DNA from: Streptomyces sp. NBC_01268
GTDB lineage: Bacteria > Actinomycetota > Actinomycetes > Streptomycetales > Streptomycetaceae
Direction of reading: 5' to 3'
Assembly: GCF_036240795.1 (NCBI RefSeq)
Contig: NZ_CP108454.1
Location: forward strand, 2,914,001-2,978,000
DNA length: 64,000 bases
Part shown: one piece after another, positions 18,514 through 26,836 of the stretch
Position numbering within the stretch: position 1 is the stretch's first letter
How the letters are laid out: each line of letters begins with the position of its first letter
The notes under the pieces: generated by a model
What the model was told of the DNA's origin: nothing
Seen by the model: only the letters and a program-made list of their open reading frames with translations
The model's database searches: none
Translations under genes and position numbers: made by a program

Positions 18514-20646
18514 TCAGCGGGCGCCCCAGCCCAGGTCGACCGGGGTGGCGGCGCCCAGGCCTCCGGAGCGGCCCGCGTACAGGCGGGCCGTGCCGTCGGC
18601 CCAGACCGCGAGGGTGTCCGGGAGGCCGTCGCCCGTCAGGTCGCCGGTGCCCGCCATGGTCCGCACGATGCCCCAGCCGGTCGAGACCTGGCTGCGGGCG
18701 CCGAGGCCGCCCGTGGTTCCCGGGTACAGCCACAGCGTTCCGGCGCCGTCCACTGCGAGGACGTCCGGCAGGGTGTCGCCGGTGAGGTCGCCCGCACCCG
18801 TCAGCAGACGCATCGAGTCCCAGGACGTCCCGATCTGCCTGCTCGCGCCCAGCCCTCCGGACCGGCCCGCGTAGAGGTGCGCCGTGCCGTCGTTCCATAC
18901 GGCCATGACGTCCGGGACGCCGTCGCCGGTGAGGTCGCCCACGCCCGTCATGCGCTGGACGATGCCCCAGCCGGTCGACAGCTGGCTGCGGGCGCCGAGG
19001 CTGCCCGTGGTTCCCGGGTACAGCCACAGCGTTCCGGCACCGTCCACGGCGAGGACGTCCGGCAGGGTGTCGCCGGTGAGGTCGCCCGCACCCGTCAGCA
19101 GACGCATCGAGTCCCAGCCGGTCCCGATGGACTTCCGGCCGGCCACACCGCGGGCCGCCCCCGGGTACAGGGCGAGGTTGCCGTTGCCTTCGCCCGCCGT
19201 CGTCGAGGCCTTGGGGCGGACCGCGATCACGTCAGGGCGCCCGTCGCCCGTCAGATCGCCGCCGAGGCCGGTGAGCGAGCGCAGCGGGAGTTCGGGCCTG
19301 GGCCACGGGATGCTGAAGACGGCGCGGTCCGTCGTCGATTCGTTGAGCGTCCAGAGTTCGTCCGTGGCGGGCCAGTAGGCGACGTTCTCGTTGTTGACGC
19401 CCGTGCGGGTCCACAGGCGCACCGGCTCCCCCGGCCACGCGTGGTAGAGGCAGCTGGGGATGTTGGCGCCCCCTTCGACGAACTCGGGGCAGGGTGCGGA
19501 GACGACGAACCTGCCGCGGTTCATGGCGACGCCCTGCGCGCCGCTGACCGTGGAGGTGAACGCGGCGGTCGGGCGGGTCGCGACCTCGGTGCCGATCACG
19601 TTCCCGTTGCCGTCCTTGACCGGTTGCGCCGTGGTGCGGGGCAGGCCCGTGGCGGGGTCGAGCGGCCAGCGCACGATCACCCCCGGATCGAGGAACTTCT
19701 GCTGCTGCCCGCTGCCCACCCCGTTGATCTCGGTCGTGACGAGTGCGGGCTCCTCCCCGCTGAGGTCGAGCGAGGCGCCCGCGAAGCAGGGCGGCTTGGG
19801 GCCGCCCCGGTCCGCCGGAGTGAACGTTCCGCAGTCGCCCGGGTCGTCCTCCAGGTACTGGAGCTGGTCGACCTGCGGCAGGGCGTAGTCGTGGCCCGCC
19901 GCGTAGTACTTGCCGCCCGAGACGCCGACGGTGGTGCCGCTCGGGTCCGTGCGCCAGAACCGATCGAGGTCGAACAGGGCCATGCCGGAGGCGGTGGACA
20001 CGTAGAGGCGGTTCTTGTACCAGGTCACGGAATCCGCGTGGCCCGTCAGCCCGGTGTAGCCCGCGGCGGTGGCCGTGGGGGTGACCAGCAGGACGTGCCG
20101 GTAGCGCATGGCCGCCGGGTCGGTGACGTCCGCGAGGGTGACGCGGATCGGACCCCCGCCGGACTTGTACCAGCTCGAGACCACGATCCGGCGGCCGCCC
20201 ACGAGCTGGGCGTTCTCCGGCGCCTCGCCGGAACCCGTCAGGCCCTGCGGCACGTGGACCACCGTGCTGCTGTCCTCGCCAGCCTCCCAGCAGAAGCCCT
20301 TGGCCCCCGCCGCGCCGACCGGCTGGCACAGCGGGCGCGCGACCCGCGGCATGCCCCCGACGACCTGGCCGATGCCGACCTTCGGGACGCCTCTTCCGCC
20401 GTTCTCCACGGCGGCGATGTCCTGGGCGAACCGGGTCCGGCGCTCCGGCCGGACCCCGTTCTCGGATTCGGTCAGGGCCATCTTCCAGGCCGGGTCGACC
20501 GGCCTGGAAGTGATGGTCGCCGCGACGACCTCCCCGTTCGGCACCGTCGCCGCCGCGGCCTGCTGGGGCAGAAGTGCCACCATCAGCAGAGCCGCCGTCA
20601 CATATCCCGTGGCATGACCGCCACGCCCCCACCTCGGCATCGGCAT
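18514..20646 (-). CDS. Secreted FG-GAP/VCBS-repeat beta-propeller protein (710 aa)
   Basis: A signal peptide (about 1-33, ending AAA) leads a secreted protein. Residues about 40-470 contain scattered cysteines and WYKNRLYVSTASGMALFDLD-like blades, suggesting an N-terminal beta-propeller. Residues about 475-710 hold five FG-GAP-type repeats of about 49 residues, each with a calcium-loop motif of the form GDLTGDGxPDVxAV and a following LYPG or LYAG strand. This C-terminal plan is common in streptomycete exoproteins. No catalytic residues were recognised. The start MPMPRWGRGGHATG is the first reasonable ATG before the hydrophobic stretch. Two of the repeat pairs are almost identical at DNA level. 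Confidence 0.87.
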   Translation of the reverse strand: MPMPRWGRGGHATGYVTAALLMVALLPQQAAAATVPNGEVVAATITSRPVDPAWKMALTESENGVRPERRTRFAQDIAAVENGGRGVPKVGIGQVVGGMPRVARPLCQPVGAAGAKGFCWEAGEDSSTVVHVPQGLTGSGEAPENAQLVGGRRIVVSSWYKSGGGPIRVTLADVTDPAAMRYRHVLLVTPTATAAGYTGLTGHADSVTWYKNRLYVSTASGMALFDLDRFWRTDPSGTTVGVSGGKYYAAGHDYALPQVDQLQYLEDDPGDCGTFTPADRGGPKPPCFAGASLDLSGEEPALVTTEINGVGSGQQQKFLDPGVIVRWPLDPATGLPRTTAQPVKDGNGNVIGTEVATRPTAAFTSTVSGAQGVAMNRGRFVVSAPCPEFVEGGANIPSCLYHAWPGEPVRLWTRTGVNNENVAYWPATDELWTLNESTTDRAVFSIPWPRPELPLRSLTGLGGDLTGDGRPDVIAVRPKASTTAGEGNGNLALYPGAARGVAGRKSIGTGWDSMRLLTGAGDLTGDTLPDVLAVDGAGTLWLYPGTTGSLGARSQLSTGWGIVQRMTGVGDLTGDGVPDVMAVWNDGTAHLYAGRSGGLGASRQIGTSWDSMRLLTGAGDLTGDTLPDVLAVDGAGTLWLYPGTTGGLGARSQVSTGWGIVRTMAGTGDLTGDGLPDTLAVWADGTARLYAGRSGGLGAATPVDLGWGAR
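18667..19117 (-). repeat. Near-identical 157-bp segments, offset 294 bp, inside the FG-GAP gene
   Basis: Segments 18667-18823 and 18961-19117 differ at only about five positions by eye. The 294-bp offset equals two 49-residue FG-GAP repeats, so a two-repeat block was probably duplicated or homogenised recently. Confidence 0.88.
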
Positions 20647-20932
20647 GCGACACCCTCCCCTTCTCCGGACGAGCCCCGCACATTAACCCGGCGCCGGAGC
20701 CGGGGACGTTCCGGCCGGTCGGATCGGCGGCCCGGCCGGATCGGCGGTCGGCCGGGGTCGCCACGCCTCGGCCGCCCGGCGCAAGCGCCGTCCCCCGTGC
20801 GAAGGCGAGCGAACGATTCTGCCGTTACGGCGGGGGCGGACCGCCGGGAAGGATCAACGCGCCCCTGGACGCGCCGGTCGCCCGGGGAGTGACCGGCGCG
20901 TCCCGGCGCGTCGCCGCGTACCGTCCCTGGAG

Positions 20933-21343
20933 GTGGCCCCCGTGGCCCCCGTGGCCCTCGTCATCACCGTCGCCGTCATCGCCCTGCTCGCGGGCCTGGC
21001 CGCGAACCGCTGGCTGCGGCCACGGCTGCTCAATGCCGACGACGACGAGGGGATGGCCGTCAAGGACCTCGTCGGCCCGCTGCTGACGCTGACCGTGCTG
21101 CTGCTCGCCTTCGTCCTCGTCACCGCCAACGGCTCGTACGGCAAGGCCGAGGTCGCCTCGCGGGGCGAGGCCCGCGCCCTGGACCAGCTCGTGGAGACTG
21201 CCGAGTACGCGCCGGTCCTCCAGCGGTCCAGGATCCAGGCCGACGCGGTCTGTTACGCCCGTGCCGTACGGGTCCAGGAGTGGCCGGCGATGGCTCGGAG
21301 TTCGACCCGGCCCGGCGCAAGGAGCGGGCGCGCTTCCTGCTGA
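20933..21343 (+). pseudogene. Truncated membrane protein, probably DUF4239 family N-terminal part
   Basis: From GTG 20933 the frame encodes a signal-anchor helix (about 7-24), a second helix in LVGPLLTLTVLLLAFVLVTA (about 47-66) and a soluble segment to VRVQEWPAM (about residue 119). I recall this layout from DUF4239 (bestrophin-like) proteins, which are about 250 residues long with two more helices. Here the frame runs into an arginine-rich tail and stops at 136 residues. Immediately after EWPAM the sequence in another frame encodes an unrelated domain. A deletion that joined two genes explains this best; a sequencing frameshift alone would not. Confidence 0.5.
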
Positions 21344-21678
21344 CCGTGAGCGGCGGCGACGGGCACCACACGGTGCTGTCCTGGGCGGAGATCGACGCCG
21401 ACTTCGGCGACGCCCCGGTGCTCCTCGCGACCCGCATGGACGGCGAGGACCTCGACACGGCCGGCACCCAGCTGGTCGTCCCCTCGGACCGCTGCGGCGC
21501 GCGGTACGTGAGCGCCGTGACCGGGATCTGGGTCGGCACCCTGCCGGCGGGCGCGCTCTCCGGGGCGGGGTCGTGGGGGTCGTGGGGGTCGTGGGGGTCG
21601 TGGGGGTCGTGGGGGTCGTGGGGGTCGTGGGGGACACGGCGGACGGGTGCCGACGGGTCGGGGGCGGCAGGCGTGTGA
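21280..21678 (+). pseudogene. C-terminal remnant of a molybdopterin-domain-like protein with (Gly-Ser-Trp) repeats
   Basis: This frame encodes FDPARRKERARFLLTVSGGD, then VLSWAEIDADFGDAPVLLAT and YVSAVTGIWVGTLP, a pattern I recall from small actinobacterial proteins related to the sulfite-oxidase molybdopterin-binding fold. A proper N terminus is missing: the open frame begins inside the truncated DUF4239-like gene in a different frame. The normal C-terminal residues are followed by seven Gly-Ser-Trp triplets from a 9-bp tandem repeat, then TRRTGADGS. ATG 21280 lacks a convincing ribosome-binding site. It is best treated as the right-hand half of a deletion-junction chimera; if translated, function is unlikely. 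Confidence 0.45.
21571..21633. repeat. Seven perfect tandem copies of a 9-bp unit (TCGTGGGGG)
   Basis: Seven identical, uninterrupted copies fill 63 bp. Unit length is a multiple of three, so the plus frame reads a Gly-Ser-Trp repeat. The G5 runs on one strand could also favour G-quadruplex formation. Confidence 0.97.
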
Positions 21679-21743
21679 CGGCAGGCGTGTGACGGCGGGT
21701 CGGGAACCGCGGACGGGCGTCCCGAACGGGGTAGACACCCCGT

Positions 21744-22886
21744 GTGAACACGACGCCCGGGACTCCCCGTATCGAGCGGCTCCTCCAGGACGGGGTCCGC
21801 TCCCTCGCCTTCCCCGGAGCCGTCTGGGCCGTCGGTGACGCCGGCGGGACGACGGCGGGCGGGGCCGTCGGGCTGCTCGATCCCGCGCGGCCCGACGAGC
21901 CCACGCGGCCCGACACCCTCTTCGACCTGGCCAGTCTCACGAAGGTGATCGCCGTGTGGCCGGTGGTGGGCACGCTGGTCGAGGCCGGGAAGCTGCACCT
22001 GCACACGCCGCTCGGCGCGTTCTGGCCGGAGGTCGCCGGGCACCCGCTGGCCTCGGTCACCCCGCACCAGCTCCTCACGCACACGGCGGGGCTGCCGCTG
22101 CGGGCCAACCTGCGCCATCTGTACGGCACCGACCCCCAGGACGTACGGGACGGGGTGCTGCGCGAGGAGCTGCGGCGGCGGCCCGGCGAGGCCGTCGAGT
22201 ACACGGACCGCGCGGCGCTCGTGCTCGGCTACCTCGCCGAGCACCTGACCGGGCGGCCGCTGCGGGAGCTGGCCGCCGACCGGATCTGGGGGCCGCTCGG
22301 CATGACGGAGACGCACTACGGGCCGCTGCCGGCGGCCGTGGCCGCGCGCTGTGCGCCGACGGAGTACGACGAGGAGACCGGCACCCGTCTGAAGGGCACC
22401 GTGCACGACTTCTCCAGCCGGCTGCTGGGAGGCGCGTGCGGGATAGCGGGCGCCTTCTCGACGGCGGAGGACCTGGGGCGATTCCTCGCGCACGTCCTGG
22501 GCGCGTCTGCCGCACCCATCGGTCCGTCCGGCCCGCCGGGTCCGTCCGGTCCGTCCGGTCCGTCCCGTCCCTCAAGCCCATTCGGTCCATCCGGTCCATC
22601 CGGTCCATCCGGTCCGTTCGGGGCCGGCTGGGTCGCGGAGTCGCTTCGTATCCGTACCGGTGAACTCGCCCCGCCGCGCGGTCTGTTCTGGCACGTCGCG
22701 CCGGGTACGGGGGTGCGGGAGGACGTCTGGACGCACACGGGCTTCACGGGCACCGGCATGTGGGTCAGCCCCGCGCGGGGGCGCTGGGCGGTGCTGCTCA
22801 CCAACAAGCTCTACTTCACCCGGGAGACAGGCCCGGTGACGACGGTGCGCGACGCGTTCCGGGCAGCGGTCTTTTCGGCCACGTGA
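21744..22886 (+). CDS. Serine hydrolase, beta-lactamase/D,D-peptidase (class C-like) family (380 aa)
   Basis: The catalytic signature SLTK puts the nucleophile at Ser64 and the general base at Lys67. Tyr153 in VEYTDRA matches the Tyr-x-Asn position (here Tyr-Thr-Asp), and HTGFTGTG near the C terminus takes the role of the KTG box. No signal peptide is evident, so it is probably cytoplasmic, like many esterase-type members. Residues about 257-293 form a collagen-like insert of GPSGPSG triplets not expected in the family, so the gene appears to carry a repeat expansion between two catalytic-domain strands. It starts with GTG. Substrate is unknown: esters or D-amino-acid peptides are possible. 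Confidence 0.9.
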   Translation: MNTTPGTPRIERLLQDGVRSLAFPGAVWAVGDAGGTTAGGAVGLLDPARPDEPTRPDTLFDLASLTKVIAVWPVVGTLVEAGKLHLHTPLGAFWPEVAGHPLASVTPHQLLTHTAGLPLRANLRHLYGTDPQDVRDGVLREELRRRPGEAVEYTDRAALVLGYLAEHLTGRPLRELAADRIWGPLGMTETHYGPLPAAVAARCAPTEYDEETGTRLKGTVHDFSSRLLGGACGIAGAFSTAEDLGRFLAHVLGASAAPIGPSGPPGPSGPSGPSRPSSPFGPSGPSGPSGPFGAGWVAESLRIRTGELAPPRGLFWHVAPGTGVREDVWTHTGFTGTGMWVSPARGRWAVLLTNKLYFTRETGPVTTVRDAFRAAVFSAT

Positions 22887-22954
22887 CCGGAGGCCGGTGG
22901 AGTCGTTGCACGCCGTAAACGATCAGGTAGGCGAACGGCAGTGGAGGCGCGACA

Positions 22955-23863
22955 GTGGGTGACGATCGGACGGTGCTGGTCGGAGAGCTGGTCGGAGAGC
23001 TGATCGAGGAGCCGGTCAGGGAGCTGGTCCTGGGTGACGCCGAGGATGTGCTGCGGGCGGCCGAGGAGGTCGCCGGGGGGCGCGCGGTGGTGCACGGCTT
23101 CGCGAACTTCTACGCGGTGACCGCCCGCACCGACCGGGCGGTCGTGGAGCGGGTCAACCGGCTGAAGGGGCGCCCGGCCGGGCAGACCGGCAGCGTCACG
23201 ACCGTGCCGTCCGCCGTTCCCGGCCTGTTCGACTGGACCCGGCTGCCCGAGGAGCTCCCCCGTCGCCAGGTCCGGTCGCTGCTTGAGGAGCTGTACGAGC
23301 TCGGCCCGTTCGGCTTCCGGGGACCGGCCGCGGAGCGGGTGCCCGGGCACCTGACGGCGGTCCTGGACGGGGTGCCGACCGTACAGGTCATCGCGCCGGG
23401 CCGGGGCTGCCCGTCGAACGCGTTCTTCGCCGCGGCCCTGGAGCGCACGGGCGCGGAGTTCCTGTTCATCACCTCGGCCAACCGGTCGCGGCAGCTGCCG
23501 CACTGGCGCGCCGAGGGGGTCGTCGCGGACTTCGGTCCCGAGCCGGGGATGCGGGTGCTCGCGCACGCGGACGACGCCGTGGCCCGGCGTGGGTATCCGC
23601 ACCATGAGCCGGTGTCGACGAGTGTGGTGTCGTTCCACCGTCCGGCGGGGCGCGGTCGTTCGGGGCTGCCCGCGCTCACCCTGGAACGCCACGGCTCCCT
23701 GTCGGCCGACCACATCCGTTCGGTCGCCGCCAACCACGGCTTCGCCCTGGCCCTCGCCCCTGGGGCGGCGACCCGGCCGCGGGCCCGCGTCTATGTGCCG
23801 GTGCCGGGTGGCGGGCGGGACGGCGTGGCGGGGGTTCCGGGGGCGGGCGTTCAGGCGCGGTAG
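22955..23863 (+). CDS. YrdC/Sua5-domain-like protein (302 aa)
   Basis: The segments VVERVNRLKGRPAGQTGSVT and FLFITSANRSRQLPHWRAEG are YrdC/Sua5-type signatures: KxR-like nucleotide-binding residues and the SAN motif. Canonical Sua5 makes threonylcarbamoyl-AMP for t6A modification of tRNA. This protein differs from housekeeping Sua5: the ATP/threonine region is partly altered and it has an acidic 30-residue N-terminal repeat region (GELVGELIEEPVRELV). It is more likely a divergent paralog of unknown substrate. It starts with GTG and overlaps the convergent TetR gene by 13 bp. Confidence 0.72.
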   Translation: MGDDRTVLVGELVGELIEEPVRELVLGDAEDVLRAAEEVAGGRAVVHGFANFYAVTARTDRAVVERVNRLKGRPAGQTGSVTTVPSAVPGLFDWTRLPEELPRRQVRSLLEELYELGPFGFRGPAAERVPGHLTAVLDGVPTVQVIAPGRGCPSNAFFAAALERTGAEFLFITSANRSRQLPHWRAEGVVADFGPEPGMRVLAHADDAVARRGYPHHEPVSTSVVSFHRPAGRGRSGLPALTLERHGSLSADHIRSVAANHGFALALAPGAATRPRARVYVPVPGGGRDGVAGVPGAGVQAR

Positions 23864-24534
23864 GCGCGCAGGAAGGCGGCCACTCCGCCGGTGAGGAGGC
23901 GGTCGGTCTCCTCCTTGGGGAGCGGCACCACGCCGTAGTGGGAGCGCTGGACGATCGTGGCGGAGCTGAGGGCCACGTAGTGGACGGCGGCGAGGGCGGC
24001 GTCGCCGTGCACGTCGAGCAGCCCGGCGTCGGCGAGCCCCGCGAGGGCCTCGGCGAGGGCCTCGGTGACGGGGGCGGGCCCGGCCTGCTGCCAGGCGCCC
24101 ATGACGTCGGCGGGGACGTGGCCGGCCTCGGCGTGGATGTGCCGGACGAGCGCGAAGTGGTCCGGGTACTCGGCGATCAGGTCGGTGAACGCGTAGGCCA
24201 GGGCGACCAGATCGCGTTCCAGCAGGTCCGGGTGGGGCGGCCGGCCGGGGTCCAGGAGGGCGTGGAGCCGGGCGAGCTGGGCGTCCCGGACGGTGTTGGC
24301 GGTCCAGGTGATGACCGTGCGGAAGAGCTCGGCCTTGCCGCCGGGGAAGTGGTTGTAGAGCGTGCGCGTGGAGACGCCCGCGGCGGCGGCGAGCGAGTCG
24401 ACGGAGGCCCGGGCGTAGCCGTCGCGGCCGAAGACGCCGCAGGCAGCGCGGACCATCGCGAGCTGCTTCTCCAGTTTGCGGGGCGGGATCTCGCGCCGGG
24501 CCCGCTCGATCCAGGCCTCGTTGCCGCTGCCCAT
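23851..24534 (-). CDS. TetR-family transcriptional repressor (227 aa)
   Basis: The N-terminal HTH reads AACGVFGRDGYARASVDSLA then AAAGVSTRTLYNHFPGGKAE (about 30-70), the classic TetR DNA-binding domain; the rest is an all-helical ligand-binding domain ending FLRAYRA. It is transcribed divergently from the FMN reductase/MFS efflux operon, with two near-identical palindromes between the starts. By the usual TetR logic it represses the operon and itself until a small ligand, probably the exported or reduced compound, binds. An N-terminal extension of about 20 residues precedes the HTH. Confidence 0.92.
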   Translation of the reverse strand: MGSGNEAWIERARREIPPRKLEKQLAMVRAACGVFGRDGYARASVDSLAAAAGVSTRTLYNHFPGGKAELFRTVITWTANTVRDAQLARLHALLDPGRPPHPDLLERDLVALAYAFTDLIAEYPDHFALVRHIHAEAGHVPADVMGAWQQAGPAPVTEALAEALAGLADAGLLDVHGDAALAAVHYVALSSATIVQRSHYGVVPLPKEETDRLLTGGVAAFLRAYRA

Positions 24535-24578
24535 GCACTCCTCCTCGTCGACACCGCAGCGTAACCGCCACAGCGAAC

Positions 24579-24615
24579 TACAACGCCCGTTGCACTTTCT
24601 ACAACGCTCGTTGTA
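24579..24615. promoter_or_regulatory. Paired TetR operators between divergent genes
   Basis: Site 1 TACAACGCCCGTTGCA (24579-24594) and site 2 TACAACGCTCGTTGTA (24600-24615) are 16-bp palindromes, the second perfect, spaced exactly 21 bp, i.e. two helical turns on one DNA face. They lie between the tetR start (24534) and the reductase start (24675). Confidence 0.88.
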
Positions 24616-24674
24616 CTTTACCGGAGCGCACCGGACGCACCCCGCGTCCGCACCGCTCCGGAGGGGACACCGCC

Positions 24675-25331
24675 ATGCCTGAGACCACCGCTGCCGCCAC
24701 CGCCACCGAGATCACCGCCGAGGCCGACGGGGCCACCGCCGCCACCGCCCCCCTGCGCGTCGCCGTCCTCGTGGGCAGCGTCCGGGAGGGGCGCCAGGGC
24801 GGCGCCGTCGCCGACTGGTTCCTCGGCGTGGCCCGCCGCCACGGCGGCCTGGAGCTCGACGTCGTGGACCTGGCCGAGGTCGACCTGCCGCTCGCCATGC
24901 CCGGCTGGGGCGGCCAGCCGGACGCGCGGGCCGCCGCGGCGCTCGCCGAGGTCTCGCCGCGGCTGGCCGCCGCCGACGCCTTCGTGGTGGTGACGCCCGA
25001 GTACAACCACAGCTTCCCCGCCGCCCTGAAGAACCTCATCGACTGGCACCACGAGCAGTGGCACGCCAAGCCCGTCGGCTTCGTCTCCTACGGCGGCCTC
25101 GGCGGCGGCCTGCGCGCCGTGGAGCAGCTCCGGACGGTCTTCGCCGAGCTGCACGCCACCACCGTCCGCGACTCCGTCAGCCTGCACGGCCCCTGGTCCG
25201 GGCTCGGCCCTGACGGCACGCCGCGCGACACGGCCGTCGCCGAGGGCGCGGCGAAGGGCATGCTCGGCCAGCTCGGCTGGTGGGGCCGGGCCCTGCGCAC
25301 GGCCCGCACCGCCCTCCCCTACCAGGCCTGA
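24675..25331 (+). CDS. NADPH-dependent FMN reductase family protein (218 aa)
   Basis: The flavodoxin-like fold is marked by LRVAVLVGSVREGRQGG (about 27-43), the phosphate-binding loop, and VVVTPEYNHSFPAALKNLID (about 97-116), the hallmark of NADPH-dependent FMN/quinone/azo reductases. A 25-residue Ala/Thr-rich N-terminal extension precedes the fold. Such enzymes pass electrons from NAD(P)H through FMN to quinones or nitro/azo compounds. GGAGGGG lies 10 bases before the ATG. It is the first gene of an operon with an MFS exporter 16 bp downstream and is probably controlled by the divergent TetR, suggesting a detoxification pair. Confidence 0.9.
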   Translation: MPETTAAATATEITAEADGATAATAPLRVAVLVGSVREGRQGGAVADWFLGVARRHGGLELDVVDLAEVDLPLAMPGWGGQPDARAAAALAEVSPRLAAADAFVVVTPEYNHSFPAALKNLIDWHHEQWHAKPVGFVSYGGLGGGLRAVEQLRTVFAELHATTVRDSVSLHGPWSGLGPDGTPRDTAVAEGAAKGMLGQLGWWGRALRTARTALPYQA

Positions 25332-25347
25332 GGGGAGGGGCGTCCGC

Positions 25348-26778
25348 ATGAGCACCACAGCGCCCCGCGCCGAGGAAGTCGCCACCACCGGCGAGCCCGG
25401 CACCGTGTCCGGCACCCCGCTGGGCCGGGTCCTCACGGTCGTCGTCATCGGCTCCGTGATGTCCGTCCTCGACGTCACCATCGTCAACGTCGCCCTGCGC
25501 AGGCTGTCCGAGGCCTTCGACGCCCCGCTGGCCACCATCCAGTGGACCGCGACCGCCTACTCGCTCGCCCTGGCCGCCGTCATCCCGACCGCCGCCTGGG
25601 CCATGGGCCGGATCGGTGCCAAGCGCACGTACCTCACCGCCCTCGCCCTCTTCACCCTCGGCTCCCTGCTCGCCGCGTTCGCCTGGGACGCGGGCAGCAT
25701 GATCGCCTTCCGCGCGGTCCAGGGGCTCGGCGGCGGGCTGCTCATGCCGGTGGGCATGGCCATGGTGATGCGCGCCGCCGACCCCGAGCGCTTCGGGCGG
25801 GCGATGGCCCTGCTCGGACTGCCCATCCTGGTCGGTCCGGTGGCCGGCCCCGCGCTCGGCGGCTGGCTGCTCGACGCGGCCTCCTGGCACTGGATCTTCC
25901 TGGTCAACCTGCCCGTCGGCGCCGTCGCGCTGCTCCTCGCGGCACGGCTCCTGCGCCCCGACGCCCCGCGCGCCGGAGCCCCCGCGCCCCGGCTGGACGT
26001 TCCCGGCCTGATGACGCTCTCCCCCGGCCTCGCCCTGCTCCTGTACGGGCTCGCCCGGGGCGGCGAGACCGGCGCCTTCACCACGCCGGGGACCCTGGTG
26101 CCCACGCTCGCCGGCGCACTGCTCGTCGCCCTGTTCGTCCGGCGGGCCCTGACGGCCCGTGAGCCGCTCCTCGACCTGCACCTGCTGCGCGACCGCACCT
26201 TCGCGGTCGGCATCGGCACCCTGGCCCTGTTCACCTGCGGCTACTTCGGCTCCATGCTCCTCACCCCCATGTACTGGCAGGGCGTACGCGGCTTCAGCTC
26301 GACCACCGCCGGCCTGCTCGTGGCCCCCGTCGGGCTCACCGTCGGCGTGACCATGCAGATCGCCGCCCGCCGCATCGACAGCAGCTCCCCCCGGCGCCTC
26401 ATCCCCGTCGGCGTCGCCCTCGCCGCCCTCGGCATGGGCCTGACGGCCCTGCAGACCGGGACGGCGGGCGTGGCGCCCTGGCGGGTCGTCGCGGCGGCGA
26501 TGCTGATGGGCGTGGGCGCGGGCATGGTCCTGATGCCCACGATGACCACGGCCAGCCGCTCCCTCCCGAAGGACCGCATGGCCGCCGCGAGCACCTTCCT
26601 CGGCATCAACTCGCAGCTCGGCGCCTCCGTGGGCACGGCCCTGTGCTCGGTCGTCCTCGGCACGACCGGCACCGACCCGGCCGGCTTCCGCACGGCCTTC
26701 ACCGTGGCGGCGGCCCTGCTGGCCGCGGCGGCGCTGCCGGCCCTACTGCTGCCGGGACGGCCGTCGCGTACGCCGTGA
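25348..26778 (+). CDS. MFS transporter, DHA2 (EmrB/QacA) drug/H+ antiporter type (476 aa)
   Basis: The motif SVLDVTIVNVALRRLSE in the first helix is diagnostic for the 14-helix DHA2 antiporters; further support comes from the motif C-like stretch LPILVGPVAGPALGGWLLD in the fifth helix. About 14 hydrophobic segments span the protein. DHA2 members export toxic organic compounds in exchange for protons. RBS GAGGGG lies just before the ATG, 16 bp after the reductase stop, so both belong to one TetR-controlled operon. Confidence 0.93.
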   Translation: MSTTAPRAEEVATTGEPGTVSGTPLGRVLTVVVIGSVMSVLDVTIVNVALRRLSEAFDAPLATIQWTATAYSLALAAVIPTAAWAMGRIGAKRTYLTALALFTLGSLLAAFAWDAGSMIAFRAVQGLGGGLLMPVGMAMVMRAADPERFGRAMALLGLPILVGPVAGPALGGWLLDAASWHWIFLVNLPVGAVALLLAARLLRPDAPRAGAPAPRLDVPGLMTLSPGLALLLYGLARGGETGAFTTPGTLVPTLAGALLVALFVRRALTAREPLLDLHLLRDRTFAVGIGTLALFTCGYFGSMLLTPMYWQGVRGFSSTTAGLLVAPVGLTVGVTMQIAARRIDSSSPRRLIPVGVALAALGMGLTALQTGTAGVAPWRVVAAAMLMGVGAGMVLMPTMTTASRSLPKDRMAAASTFLGINSQLGASVGTALCSVVLGTTGTDPAGFRTAFTVAAALLAAAALPALLLPGRPSRTP

Positions 26779-26836
26779 GCGGGACCGGATCCCTCCTCCG
26801 AGACCCCCTACTCCCCTACTCCACCCCCAGTCCGTC

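Noticed and set aside
21571..21633. CRISPR array
   Set aside because: The repeats are contiguous 9-bp units with no spacers and no cas genes nearby.
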